In this document: positions 46,916-55,464 of the stretch, piece after piece
How positions within the stretch are numbered: the stretch's first letter is position 1
Layout of the letters: every line of letters begins with the position of its first letter
NCBI GenBank assembly: GCA_902363805.1
Contig: CABJBF010000003.1
Span: 138,564 to 202,563, forward strand
DNA: 64,000 nucleotides
Direction of reading: 5' to 3'
Source: Eubacteriaceae bacterium
Lineage (GTDB): Bacteria; Bacillota; Clostridia; Lachnospirales; Lachnospiraceae
The notes under the pieces: model-generated
What the model was told of the DNA's origin: nothing
Seen by the model: the letters and a program-made list of their open reading frames with translations, nothing else
Databases searched by the model: none
Translations under genes and position numbers: made by a program

Positions 46916-47839
46916 CTATTCTCCTTCTTTTGTTTCATTTTCAATATAATCTAAGTTTCTAATGAAAGCGTTGTCTAACTTCACTCCTTTAAAACTTACA
47001 TTTGTATTTCCATTTACCATTATCTGAACTTTGTGAACATAGTTAAGTTCTGATAAAGAATTTACTATAGAATATATTGCAAGTTCAGGAGAACCAACTA
47101 TCTGTTCTGTCAGAAAATTTGAATCGAAATTTACATAACAGATATTATCAGTAGTCATAACGCTGATTAACTTTATATCTTTTGGAAAAATTCTATTGTA
47201 TCCCTTTTCATCCGGACCTTCTATTAGTCTCTTTACAATAAATTCTTCTTTAGATTCTTCTCCTGTATAATTTTCCATAACATCACATTCTTTTAAATTA
47301 GAACTATCTTCATTTCCGTAATAGAGAATAAATCTTGTTGAAAATACAATGTTATTATCACTACCATAATTATCCACAAAATCAGTGGCCTGCATATTTC
47401 CTATAATAGTTCCATCTCTTCTTGTCAACGCACTGTCATTAACGGTAAATGCGACATAATCTACAGACTCAATCTGAGTTAAAGTAAGGACTACTGCTGC
47501 TCTTATTAACACTTCTTCATCCTTGCTGATTTCAAGATATTCCTCACTAAAATCCAATGTTAAAATTCCATCCAAAAGATTGTAACTGTTTACAATTACT
47601 TTTTTCGGAATGGCTTTACCTGTTAACTTCTTTATCATTTCATCTACCTGTTCTAAAGTATCTGAACTCTTTGTTTTATATTGTTCATTTTCAAGTTTAT
47701 CTTTATCCCGGCTAACATAAAAAATATAATTCCCATCATATTTTTTTGTGTTGCTATTTTTTGCTTTTCCACAGCCTACCGCTGTAACCATAAGTACACA
47801 CACAAGAATGCTGCATATTATTTTCTTATATCTGTTCAT
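46916..47839 (-). CDS. GerMN-domain lipoprotein
   Basis: Exported lipoprotein, 307 residues, lipobox VTAVGC. Two GerMN-type domains: about 60-165 (DGILTLDFSEEYLE) and 190-300 (DNICYVNFDSNFLTE). GerMN domains occur in the spore protein GerM and in LpqB, a partner of sensor kinases. Here it directly follows a histidine kinase, which favours an LpqB-like role in signalling. Its stop codon overlaps the comEC ribosome binding site. Confidence 0.85.
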   Translation of the reverse strand: MNRYKKIICSILVCVLMVTAVGCGKAKNSNTKKYDGNYIFYVSRDKDKLENEQYKTKSSDTLEQVDEMIKKLTGKAIPKKVIVNSYNLLDGILTLDFSEEYLEISKDEEVLIRAAVVLTLTQIESVDYVAFTVNDSALTRRDGTIIGNMQATDFVDNYGSDNNIVFSTRFILYYGNEDSSNLKECDVMENYTGEESKEEFIVKRLIEGPDEKGYNRIFPKDIKLISVMTTDNICYVNFDSNFLTEQIVGSPELAIYSIVNSLSELNYVHKVQIMVNGNTNVSFKGVKLDNAFIRNLDYIENETKEGE

Positions 47840-47864
47840 TTTATTAAACACCACGTTTCAATCT

Positions 47865-49322
47865 TTATTGTTCAATATACTTTAATGGAATACGAACTGT
47901 AAATGTAGTTCCTTCTCCCTCTTTACTATGAACTTTAACTGTACCTTTATGAAGTAATATAATATTTTTAGTTATTGACAAACCAAGTCCTGTGCCACCT
48001 GTTTCTCTTGCTCTTGCCTTATCAACTCTGAAAAATCTTTCAAAAATATGCTCCTGCTGGTCATCTTCAATTCCAATTCCTGAGTCTGCAACTTTGAGAT
48101 AGAAATACTGATGATCTGCATTTAGCGATACTCTTACCCATCCGTCAGTCACATTATATTTAATGGCATTTTCAACTAAATTAGTTACAACCATGTTAAA
48201 TTTGACTTCATCTACATCTGCCATTACAGGTCTGAAACTTTCAAGCACAACTTCAATATTTTTTACTTCTGCTATAGGTCTTAATCTCTTTAAAGTACTT
48301 TCAACAAGTTCATTAATATTTACTGTTGAAATATTAATTTTATCATTTCCGCTGTCCATTCTTACCAGATTAAGCAAATCTGTTATTATATCATTTTCAC
48401 GGTCAATTTCTTTTGCTATATCCGTTAAAAATTCCTGATACAATTCTTCCGGCACATTTTCCTGACCTACTAAAGAATCCGCAAGAACCTTCATTGAAGT
48501 TATTGGCGTCTTTAATTCATGGGATACATTTGAAACAAACTGCTGTCTTGACTCATCCTGCTTAGCAATTATTTCAACCATCTGGTTAAATTCCCTGATT
48601 ATGTTTTTAACTTCCGTCTCACCTTTTTCTTCTATATTCGCCTTCAAATTTCCGGTTGAAATTCGTTCAATAGACTCTTCTATACTTTTAATAGGCTTAA
48701 CTAATATTCTTGAACAAATCCATGACATTATCAATGCAAATACTCCCAAGAGTAAATCAATAACAACTATGTAGTTAAGTATTGTGTAATAAAATTCCTT
48801 AAATGCTGTTGTTGAATATCTTGTATACATTGCTCCAAGTATTTTAGTCTGACTGTTACCATTTACATCTGTAACAGTAGACATTATGGGCAGTACATAT
48901 TCAACATATTCCTGCTCCTCATAATAATTATATACTTCATCACCTGTCATTGCCTTTATAACACTTGAAGAAATATTTGTTTTTCCTTCGTCTGAATTAT
49001 ATGTGTCCTTTATTATAATATAGTCACTATTTATAACTTCAACTCTTCCTTCAAATCCTGTAGCAAGTTGTGACATTTCTGCCTCAGCAATTTCAGAATC
49101 CTGGTTGTCCATATAATTTTCGCTTAATATACAGTTTCTAAGTATATAATTTTGTGCTTTAAATTTTTCAAATCTTTGTTTTGAATAGTTATTGACCGCC
49201 ATCTTTCCAATTAAAAAATTCGAGCCAATAACCGGTATTATAATCGCAATAAATGTTATTACAAATACTTTAAATCTCATACTTGTAATAACATTTATAA
49301 ATTTATCTACTATCTTCTTCAT
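47865..49322 (-). CDS. Membrane sensor histidine kinase (PhoR/WalK-like)
   Basis: 485 residues: transmembrane helix at about 15-37, extracytoplasmic sensor domain (about 40-180), second helix (IVVIDLLLGVFALIMSWICS), HAMP, HisKA with SNVSHELKTPITSMKVLADSL, and HATPase with LVENAIKYN, DSGIGI and GTGLGLSI. Four bases after its response-regulator gene. Signal unknown. Confidence 0.95.
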   Translation of the reverse strand: MKKIVDKFINVITSMRFKVFVITFIAIIIPVIGSNFLIGKMAVNNYSKQRFEKFKAQNYILRNCILSENYMDNQDSEIAEAEMSQLATGFEGRVEVINSDYIIIKDTYNSDEGKTNISSSVIKAMTGDEVYNYYEEQEYVEYVLPIMSTVTDVNGNSQTKILGAMYTRYSTTAFKEFYYTILNYIVVIDLLLGVFALIMSWICSRILVKPIKSIEESIERISTGNLKANIEEKGETEVKNIIREFNQMVEIIAKQDESRQQFVSNVSHELKTPITSMKVLADSLVGQENVPEELYQEFLTDIAKEIDRENDIITDLLNLVRMDSGNDKINISTVNINELVESTLKRLRPIAEVKNIEVVLESFRPVMADVDEVKFNMVVTNLVENAIKYNVTDGWVRVSLNADHQYFYLKVADSGIGIEDDQQEHIFERFFRVDKARARETGGTGLGLSITKNIILLHKGTVKVHSKEGEGTTFTVRIPLKYIEQ

Positions 49323-49326
49323 TTAT

Positions 49327-50013
49327 TTAACCCTGGAAAAAGTATCCCATTCCCCATTTTGTATGTACGTACTGTGGCTGGGCAGGATTTTTTTCTATTT
49401 TTTCTCTTAATCTTCTAACATGAACATCCACTGTTCTTGCATCTCCCGGGAAATGAGTTCCCCATACCAATCTTAACAATTCATCTCTGCTGTAAACTTT
49501 TCCAACATTTGTCGCTAAAAGTCCTAACAAATCAAATTCTTTTGACGTTACATTTATTTCTTTTCCTTCGATAAATAATCTCTTATCTTCTAAATCAAGC
49601 TTCATATCACCACTTACAATAACCTTTGGCTTTTCCACAGCCTTAGGTGCCTTCTTCGTATTTCTGCGGTTTATTGCTTTGATTCTGGCCTTAACTTCTA
49701 AAATATTAAAAGGTTTTGTGATATAATCATCTGCACCGTATTCAAGTCCTAATATTTTGTCCATATCATCGCCTTTAGCCGTAAGCATAATTATTGGAAC
49801 ATCTGAAAATTCACGCACCTGTTGGCACACTTCATACCCGTCAAATACCGGAAGCATTAAATCAAGTAAAACCATATCATATGTATTCTCTCTGATTTTC
49901 TCTATAGCTTCTCCACCATCATATGCACAATCAACATCCATTCCGTCCTGTTCAAGACTAAATTTGATTCCTTTAACAATTAATTTCTCATCATCTACCA
50001 CTAAAACCTTCAT
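49327..50013 (-). CDS. OmpR/PhoB-family response regulator
   Basis: 228 residues. Receiver domain 1-120 (VLVVDDEKLIVKG, DMVLLDLMLPVFDG with phospho-Asp, ITKPFNILEV) and winged helix 130-225 (VTSKEFDLLGLLATNVGKVYSRDEL, RTVDVHVRRLREKIE). It begins 14 bases after comEA and is likely co-transcribed with comEA, the kinase, the GerMN lipoprotein and comEC. Confidence 0.95.
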   Translation of the reverse strand: MKVLVVDDEKLIVKGIKFSLEQDGMDVDCAYDGGEAIEKIRENTYDMVLLDLMLPVFDGYEVCQQVREFSDVPIIMLTAKGDDMDKILGLEYGADDYITKPFNILEVKARIKAINRRNTKKAPKAVEKPKVIVSGDMKLDLEDKRLFIEGKEINVTSKEFDLLGLLATNVGKVYSRDELLRLVWGTHFPGDARTVDVHVRRLREKIEKNPAQPQYVHTKWGMGYFFQG

Positions 50014-50027
50014 TTATACCTCTTCTT

Positions 50028-50630
50028 CTAATTTACAGTTATATCATTTTGTATATTTTCAAAAGTAGAATCTCCAATTCCTGACACATTCTTTATGTCT
50101 TCTATTGTCTGAAACTTTCCATTCTTCTCCCTGTATTCTATTATAGCCTTAGCCCTTGTTTCACCTACACCTGAAAGACTCTGTAGTTCTTCAGGTGTCG
50201 CTGTATTAATATTTATCAAAGCATTATCACTATCTGTATTCTGCACAATATCAGTGTCCTGCTCCTGACTTTTCTTATATTCTTTCTTAGACAATATATG
50301 AATCTGTTGTCCATCGTATACTGTCTCTGCAAGATTTAAATATTCTTTCTGGGCATTTTTTGTCATGCCTCCTGCTAACTCTATTGCCTGATATAATCTT
50401 GCTTCATTTTCTAATTTATAAACACCCGGGCTTTCAACTTCTCCGCTTAAATATACATAAATATGATTTTTATTTTCTGTATATTCGTGACTCTCTTCAA
50501 TTGTTTCTTCGTTAATCATTATTTCCTTAGAATCATCGCATGCCGTTAAAATAATACCTGCACCTATCATCAACACTACAATGCTTACATTCTTTATAAA
50601 ATAACTTAATTTATTTAATATTTTGTACAT
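50028..50630 (-). CDS. comEA: ComEA-like DNA receptor, predicted lipoprotein
   Basis: Surface DNA-binding receptor of the transformation machinery, 200 residues. The N-terminal hydrophobic segment ends in LTAC, a lipobox, whereas Bacillus ComEA uses a transmembrane anchor. An SLBB domain follows (about 55-115; YVYLSGEVESPGVYKLE), then tandem helix-hairpin-helix motifs (INTATPEELQSLSGVGETRAKAIIEYRE and IEDIKNVSGIGDSTFENIQ, shortened here) that bind duplex DNA. Strong AAAGGAGG RBS. First gene of the com operon. Confidence 0.92.
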   Translation of the reverse strand: MYKILNKLSYFIKNVSIVVLMIGAGIILTACDDSKEIMINEETIEESHEYTENKNHIYVYLSGEVESPGVYKLENEARLYQAIELAGGMTKNAQKEYLNLAETVYDGQQIHILSKKEYKKSQEQDTDIVQNTDSDNALININTATPEELQSLSGVGETRAKAIIEYREKNGKFQTIEDIKNVSGIGDSTFENIQNDITVN

Positions 50631-50760
50631 TTTTCCTCCTTTTTACGGAGTTTCCCTTAAACGTACACAATAATAATACCTAATAAAATTTCAAATCGCA
50701 ATATCCAAATACCTGATTTTATTGATTTTATTTAATATTAATCTACTTTATATGCTAACT

Positions 50761-51189
50761 TTATTTTTTAAATATAAATATACCCACAACGGCTAAAACA
50801 ACTCCCACTAATTTACTCCATTCAAAAGGTACCTTTTCCACTCCAAATATTCCAAAAACTTCTATCAGATATGCAACAACAATCTGGGAAATAACAATTA
50901 TCAGTACAGCCTGCGCCGGGCCAAGATTATCCATACTTTTAATTACTGTCCATGTAATTACTGCCCCTATAGTTCCACCAAGAAGCATGTATTTATGTTC
51001 TACATTAAATATTGCAGTCATACTTTCCCTGCCTGTTACAAACCATGCAATTATGCAGACAATTAAAGCTGTAAACTGTACCCAGCTGTTTGCGACCCAC
51101 ATACTTGAACTTTCCGTTACTTTCGTATTAAAAACTCCCTGAATACTCATTAGAGCTCCTGAAATTAATGCAATAATAAAACCCCACAT
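50761..51189 (-). CDS. DMT-type small membrane transporter (DUF606/YdcZ family)
   Basis: 142-residue membrane protein with four to five helices (ALISGALMSIQGVFNTKV at the N-terminus; VLIIVISQIVVAYLIEVFGIFG). The family is related to drug/metabolite transporters and often works as pairs. Cargo unknown. Its ribosome binding site and ATG are trapped in a 19-bp hairpin, see the separate entry. It follows argD on the same strand. Confidence 0.85.
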   Translation of the reverse strand: MWGFIIALISGALMSIQGVFNTKVTESSSMWVANSWVQFTALIVCIIAWFVTGRESMTAIFNVEHKYMLLGGTIGAVITWTVIKSMDNLGPAQAVLIIVISQIVVAYLIEVFGIFGVEKVPFEWSKLVGVVLAVVGIFIFKK

Positions 51190-51227
51190 AATACTTTCCT
51201 CCCTCTTGAAGTATTATGTGAGGTTTT
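51178..51227 (-). promoter_or_regulatory. Hairpin enclosing the RBS and start codon of the DUF606 gene
   Basis: On the minus strand 19 consecutive pairs (one G-U) join plus-strand 51209-51227 and 51178-51196. The 12-base loop contains GGGAGG and the ATG of the 50761-51189 gene is inside the 3' arm. The stem starts eight bases after the argD stop and ends in GTTTT, so it may both weakly terminate argD mRNA and block translation of the next gene. Confidence 0.75.
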
Positions 51228-51234
51228 GAAATTT

Positions 51235-52419
51235 TTATACTAATGACTTTCTTAATATTTCAATCATTTCATCAACATTTTCTTTTGTTATCGTAAGCGG
51301 TGGCACCATTCTTAGTACATCGCTTCCGGCTGAAATTACTAATAAACCATTTTCAATAGCCTTATTAACTGTCTCTCCTACAGGTGTTGTAAGGACAAGT
51401 CCCTGCATAAATCCTTTTCCTCTTCTTGCAGTTACATTGTCAAAATCTTTAACTATTTCATCCAATTTTTCTTCCAAATATGGAGCAACTTCATTTACAT
51501 TTTCTACGATTTTTTCTTCTTTAAATAAATCAAATACCGTAGAAACTGCTGCAGTAGCTAATGGATTTCCACCATATGTAGTTCCGTGATCTCCCGGTAC
51601 TAATGAATTACATGTTTTTTCTCCTGCAACAAATGCTCCAACAGGAACACCACAACCTAATGCTTTTGCTACTGTAACGATATCCGGTTTAATTCCATAA
51701 TGTTCATAAGCAAACATTTTACCTGTTCGTCCCATTCCACACTGAATTTCATCACAAATCATTATTATATCATTTTCATCACAAAGCTTTCTTATTCCTT
51801 TGATAAATTCTTCATCTGCAGGATATATTCCGCCTTCGCCCTGAAGTGTTTCTAAAACAATCGCGCATGTTTTATCAGTTATTAATGACTCAACACTTTC
51901 AAGATTGTTGTACTCAGCAAATTTTATTCCATCAATCATAGGTCCAAATGGTTCCTGATAATGTGCATTTCCTGTAACTGCCAACGCTCCTAATGTTCTT
52001 CCGTGAAAAGAATGGTTCATAGCTATAATTTCATGATTTGCATGACCGTCCCTATCATACGCATATCTTTTAGCCATTTTTATAGCACCTTCAATTGCCT
52101 CTGTTCCACTATTTGTGAAAAACACTTTTTTAAGACCTGTTGCCTCAACAACTTTTTGTGCTGCTTCAATTGCCGGTACATTGTAATATAAATTAGAAGT
52201 GTGTATTACCTTGTCAATCTGCGCTTTCAATGCATCATTATATTTTTTATTATTATATCCTAATGCAAATACAGCAATTCCTGCTGCAAAGTCCAAATAT
52301 TTCTTTCCATTTACATCATACAAATATACTCCGTCGCCTTTTTCTATTACAATTTTAAATCTGTTGTATGTATGTACTAAAAATTGCTCTGCTTTATCCA
52401 TATATTCCTGAGCTGTCAT
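51235..52419 (-). CDS. argD: Acetylornithine aminotransferase
   Basis: PLP enzyme converting N-acetylglutamate semialdehyde to N-acetylornithine. 394 residues from MTAQEYMDKAEQ, whose ATG follows AAGGAG. FFTNSGTEAIEGAIKMAKRYA, NHSFHGRTLGAL and ICDEIQCGMGRTG, then VTVAKALGCGVPVGAF with the PLP lysine, are all present. Part of argC-argJ-argB-argD. Confidence 0.95.
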   Translation of the reverse strand: MTAQEYMDKAEQFLVHTYNRFKIVIEKGDGVYLYDVNGKKYLDFAAGIAVFALGYNNKKYNDALKAQIDKVIHTSNLYYNVPAIEAAQKVVEATGLKKVFFTNSGTEAIEGAIKMAKRYAYDRDGHANHEIIAMNHSFHGRTLGALAVTGNAHYQEPFGPMIDGIKFAEYNNLESVESLITDKTCAIVLETLQGEGGIYPADEEFIKGIRKLCDENDIIMICDEIQCGMGRTGKMFAYEHYGIKPDIVTVAKALGCGVPVGAFVAGEKTCNSLVPGDHGTTYGGNPLATAAVSTVFDLFKEEKIVENVNEVAPYLEEKLDEIVKDFDNVTARRGKGFMQGLVLTTPVGETVNKAIENGLLVISAGSDVLRMVPPLTITKENVDEMIEILRKSLV

Positions 52420-52441
52420 TTCATTTCTCCTTGTATAAATA

Positions 52442-52513
52442 TATTGCCACATCCTTTAATTGGTGGCTAATTGTAGGAAATATTTATAGAAAAACTCTGG
52501 TCATTTTATTTTC
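52442..52513 (-). repeat. Intergenic repeat copy B (argB-argD gap)
   Basis: Second copy of the element at 9100-9174, occupying almost the whole gap between argB and argD. On the minus strand GCCAC and GTGGC can pair around a 14-base loop, at the position where copy A has the related GCCGCC/GGGGGC. Confidence 0.55.
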
Positions 52514-53427
52514 TATTCATTCCCAAATTTTTCCTGGTCATCTGCTAAAATAGCTGTTCCGATACCTTTATTTGTAAATATTTCAAGTAATAAACAATGT
52601 GGAATTCTTCCATCTAATATATGTACTCGTGATACGCCATTGTTAATAGCATTTATACAGTTATTAATCTTAGGAAGCATTCCTCCCTGAATAGTTCCAT
52701 CTGCAATCAAATTTTTTGCTTCAGATACTGTCATTTCAGAAATAACTGTATTTGGATCATCCTTATCCATATAAACACCTTCTGTATCTGTAAGGAATGC
52801 CAATTTTTCTGCATTTACTGCTTCTGCGATTGCACTTGCAGCATCATCAGCATTAATATTATATCCGTGGAAATCTTCATCCAATCCTATCGGACATACA
52901 ATAGGAAGGAAATCCTTTTCTATCAAATCTAAAAGGATATCCGGATTTACCTTTGTTACTTCTCCTACATATCCAATATCTTCACCCTGTGAATATTTCT
53001 TTTTAACAGTAAGCATGCCACCGTCTTTACCACTTATTCCGATTGCTTTTACGCCAAGCTGTTCCACAATCTGAACAAGTTGTTTATTTACTTTATTAAG
53101 GACCATTTCTGCAACTTCTAATGTATCTTCATCTGTTACTCTTAATCCATTTATGAATTTTGGCTCCATTCCAAGTTTATTAACAAAACCGCTTATTGCT
53201 TTGCCTCCACCATGAACAATGATTGGCTTAAATCCTACTAATTTTAAAAGAGTAATATCCTGTATTACACTCTGCATAAAATTTTCATCAAGCATAGCAC
53301 TTCCGCCGTATTTAATAACAATAATCTTTCTGTTAAATCTCTGAATATAAGGTAACGCTTCAATTAATACATTTCCTTTTTCAATCCATTTTTCCATCTC
53401 AAGTTCTTTTGATCCCTTCATAATCAT
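52513..53427 (-). CDS. argB: Acetylglutamate kinase
   Basis: Phosphorylates N-acetylglutamate, second step of ornithine synthesis. 304 residues. [42 protein letters not shown] and [16 protein letters not shown] are family motifs. The N-terminal extension ([14 protein letters not shown]) is typical of arginine-inhibited hexameric enzymes, so feedback control by arginine is plausible. Confidence 0.96.
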   Translation of the reverse strand: MIMKGSKELEMEKWIEKGNVLIEALPYIQRFNRKIIVIKYGGSAMLDENFMQSVIQDITLLKLVGFKPIIVHGGGKAISGFVNKLGMEPKFINGLRVTDEDTLEVAEMVLNKVNKQLVQIVEQLGVKAIGISGKDGGMLTVKKKYSQGEDIGYVGEVTKVNPDILLDLIEKDFLPIVCPIGLDEDFHGYNINADDAASAIAEAVNAEKLAFLTDTEGVYMDKDDPNTVISEMTVSEAKNLIADGTIQGGMLPKINNCINAINNGVSRVHILDGRIPHCLLLEIFTNKGIGTAILADDQEKFGNE

Positions 53428-53477
53428 GACCTGCCTATCCTTCTTTCTCTATTCCTTTTTTATTATTAATTGCTTTT

Positions 53478-54698
53478 TTAGCTTCTGTAATCTGCATTAA
53501 TTGATACGTATTCGTGAGTCAAATCACATCCCCATGCTGTTGCTTCACAATCTCCCATTTTTACATCAGCAATTGTTGTAACTTCAGGCTCTGACAAAAT
53601 CTTTGTTGCCATCTTTTCACTGTAATCTGTTGCTCTACCATTTTCAACTATTTTTAATTTTCCAACTTTGCTTTCAAAATAAATATCTACAATATCAGGA
53701 TTAAATTTAGCTGTTGAATATCCCATTGCACATAAGATTCTTCCCCAGTTTGCATCATGTCCGTAAATTGCTGCTTTTACAAGACTTGATGTAACTACGG
53801 ATTTTGCTAATGTAACTGCCTGTTCTTTTGATTCGCAGTTAATCATTTTTACTTCTAAAAGAGCTGTTGCCCCTTCACCGTCTCCTGCAATCTTCTTTGA
53901 TAAAGTTACTGTTACTTCATGCAATGCTTCTATAAATTTATAATAGTCTTTGTTCTTTTCAGTAATCTTTTTATTTTCTGCTAATCCATTTGCAAGTAAT
54001 AATACTGTATCATTTGTGGATGTATCTCCATCTACAGAAATCATGTTAAATGTGTCTTTTATATCATTACTTAATGCTTCATATAATAAATCTTTTGAAA
54101 TGTTAACATCAGTTGTAATAAATCCTAACATTGTACACATATTTGGATGAATCATTCCTGAGCCTTTACACATACCACCAATTGTAACCTTCTTGCCACC
54201 TATCATTAATTCAACTGCTACTTCTTTTGGTACTGTATCTGTTGTCATTATTGCTTCCGCTGCCAAATGTCCACCATCTAAACTTGCATCTAATGTAGGT
54301 ACGAGCATTCCTATTCCGTTTACAATTTTATCCATAGGAAGCTGAGCCCCTATTACACCTGTAGACGCAACTAATACGCTTTCCTTGTTAATTCCAAGCA
54401 TAGCTGCTGTTTCCTGTGCCATTTCTTCACAGTATTTCATTCCTTCTTCACCTGTGCATGCGTTAGCTACTCCGCTGTTACATACAACTGCCTGTGAAAA
54501 TTCGTTTTCATATATCATTTTCTGATCCCATTTTACGGGAGCTGCTTTTACCTGATTTGTTGTAAATGTTCCTGCCGCTGTACAAGGTACAACACTGTAT
54601 ATCATTGCCATGTCTTTTTTATCTTTTTTTATTCCTGCGTTTAAGCCCATTGCTGAAAAGCCCTGTGGTGCTGTTACGCCGCCTTTTATTTTCTTCAT
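53478..54698 (-). CDS. argJ: Glutamate N-acetyltransferase / ornithine acetyltransferase
   Basis: Recycles the acetyl group from acetylornithine to glutamate. 406 residues, a self-cleaving N-terminal nucleophile enzyme. GGVTAPQGFSAMG starts the alpha chain. The nucleophile is Thr189 in HPNMCTMLGF; many family members have Ala where this one has Cys188. IYGHDANWGRILCAMGYS is in the C-terminal part. RBS GGAGG lies just before the ATG. Preceded by the 183-bp repeat array. Confidence 0.95.
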   Translation of the reverse strand: MKKIKGGVTAPQGFSAMGLNAGIKKDKKDMAMIYSVVPCTAAGTFTTNQVKAAPVKWDQKMIYENEFSQAVVCNSGVANACTGEEGMKYCEEMAQETAAMLGINKESVLVASTGVIGAQLPMDKIVNGIGMLVPTLDASLDGGHLAAEAIMTTDTVPKEVAVELMIGGKKVTIGGMCKGSGMIHPNMCTMLGFITTDVNISKDLLYEALSNDIKDTFNMISVDGDTSTNDTVLLLANGLAENKKITEKNKDYYKFIEALHEVTVTLSKKIAGDGEGATALLEVKMINCESKEQAVTLAKSVVTSSLVKAAIYGHDANWGRILCAMGYSTAKFNPDIVDIYFESKVGKLKIVENGRATDYSEKMATKILSEPEVTTIADVKMGDCEATAWGCDLTHEYVSINADYRS

Positions 54699-54717
54699 TA
54701 TATTGCCTCCAAATTTT

Positions 54718-55449
54718 ACATCTGCTTCGCAGATTCCATCTCGCTGTGTTTACATTTGTGATTCCCTGACTTTCGCCATTCTTTTCACATCGTCCCTTCG
54801 TTCCGATGTGCAACACGGCTTTCGCCGTGTCTTACTAAATATGCAAAACATTTTTTCTGCAAGCTAGCTTGCCCAAATTGTTTCCATATTCAGCTCGATT
54901 ACATCTGCCTCGCAGATTTCATCTCGCTGTGTTTACATTTGTGATTTCCCGGCTTTCGCCATTCTTTGCACATCGTCTCTTCGTTCCGATGCGCAACACG
55001 GCTTTCGCCGTGTCTTACTAAATATGCAAAACATTTTTTCTGCAAGCTAGCTTGCCCAAATTGTTTCCATATTCAGCTCGATTACATCTGCCTCGCAGAT
55101 TCCATCTCGCTGTGTTTACATTTGTGATTCCCTGACTTTCGCCATTCTTTTCACATCGTCCCTTCGTTCCGATGTGAAACACGGCTTTCGCCGTGTCTTA
55201 CTAAATATGCAAAACATTTTTTCTGCAAGCTAGCTTGCCCAAATTGTTTCCATATTCAGCTCGATTTCATCTGCTTCGCAGATTCCATCTCGCTGTGTTT
55301 ACATTTGTGATTCCCTGACTTTCGCCATTCTTTTCACATCGTCCCTTCGTTCCGATGCGCAACACGGCTTTCGCCGTGTCTTACTAAATATGCAAAACAT
55401 TTTTTCTGCAAGCTAGCTTGCCCAAATTGTTTTGCATATTTAGTAGAAT
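54718..55449. repeat. 183-bp tandem repeat array (about 4 copies) inside the arg operon
   Basis: Units start at 54718, 54901, 55084 and 55267, an exact 183-base period with few substitutions. Each unit holds four short palindromes: ATCTGC-TTC-GCAGAT, CACATCG-N11-CGATGTG, ACACGGC-TTTC-GCCGTGT and GCAAGCTAGCTTGC. The last copy diverges at its right end (near 55431). No open frame spans the array. It accounts for the 766-base gap between argC and argJ, whose strand it shares. Confidence 0.92.
55382..55445 (-). other. 18-bp stem at the edge of the repeat array
   Basis: The arms 55382-55399 and 55428-55445 are perfect inverted repeats (core AAATATGCAAAACA) and enclose the GCAAGCTAGCTTGC palindrome. 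The right arm occurs only in this copy. On the minus strand it is the first structure after argC. A separate hairpin GTACCTATG-GGAA-CATAGGTAC (55461-55482) overlaps the argC stop codon. Confidence 0.7.
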
Positions 55450-55464
55450 GGCGATGCGCTGTAC

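Noticed and set aside
54610..54867. Open frame running from argJ into the first 183-bp repeat
   Set aside because: Stops within the first copy, is not maintained in the other copies and has no RBS.
54718..55449. CRISPR array or cassette array
   Set aside because: The whole 183-bp unit repeats without variable spacers, and no cas or integrase gene is nearby.
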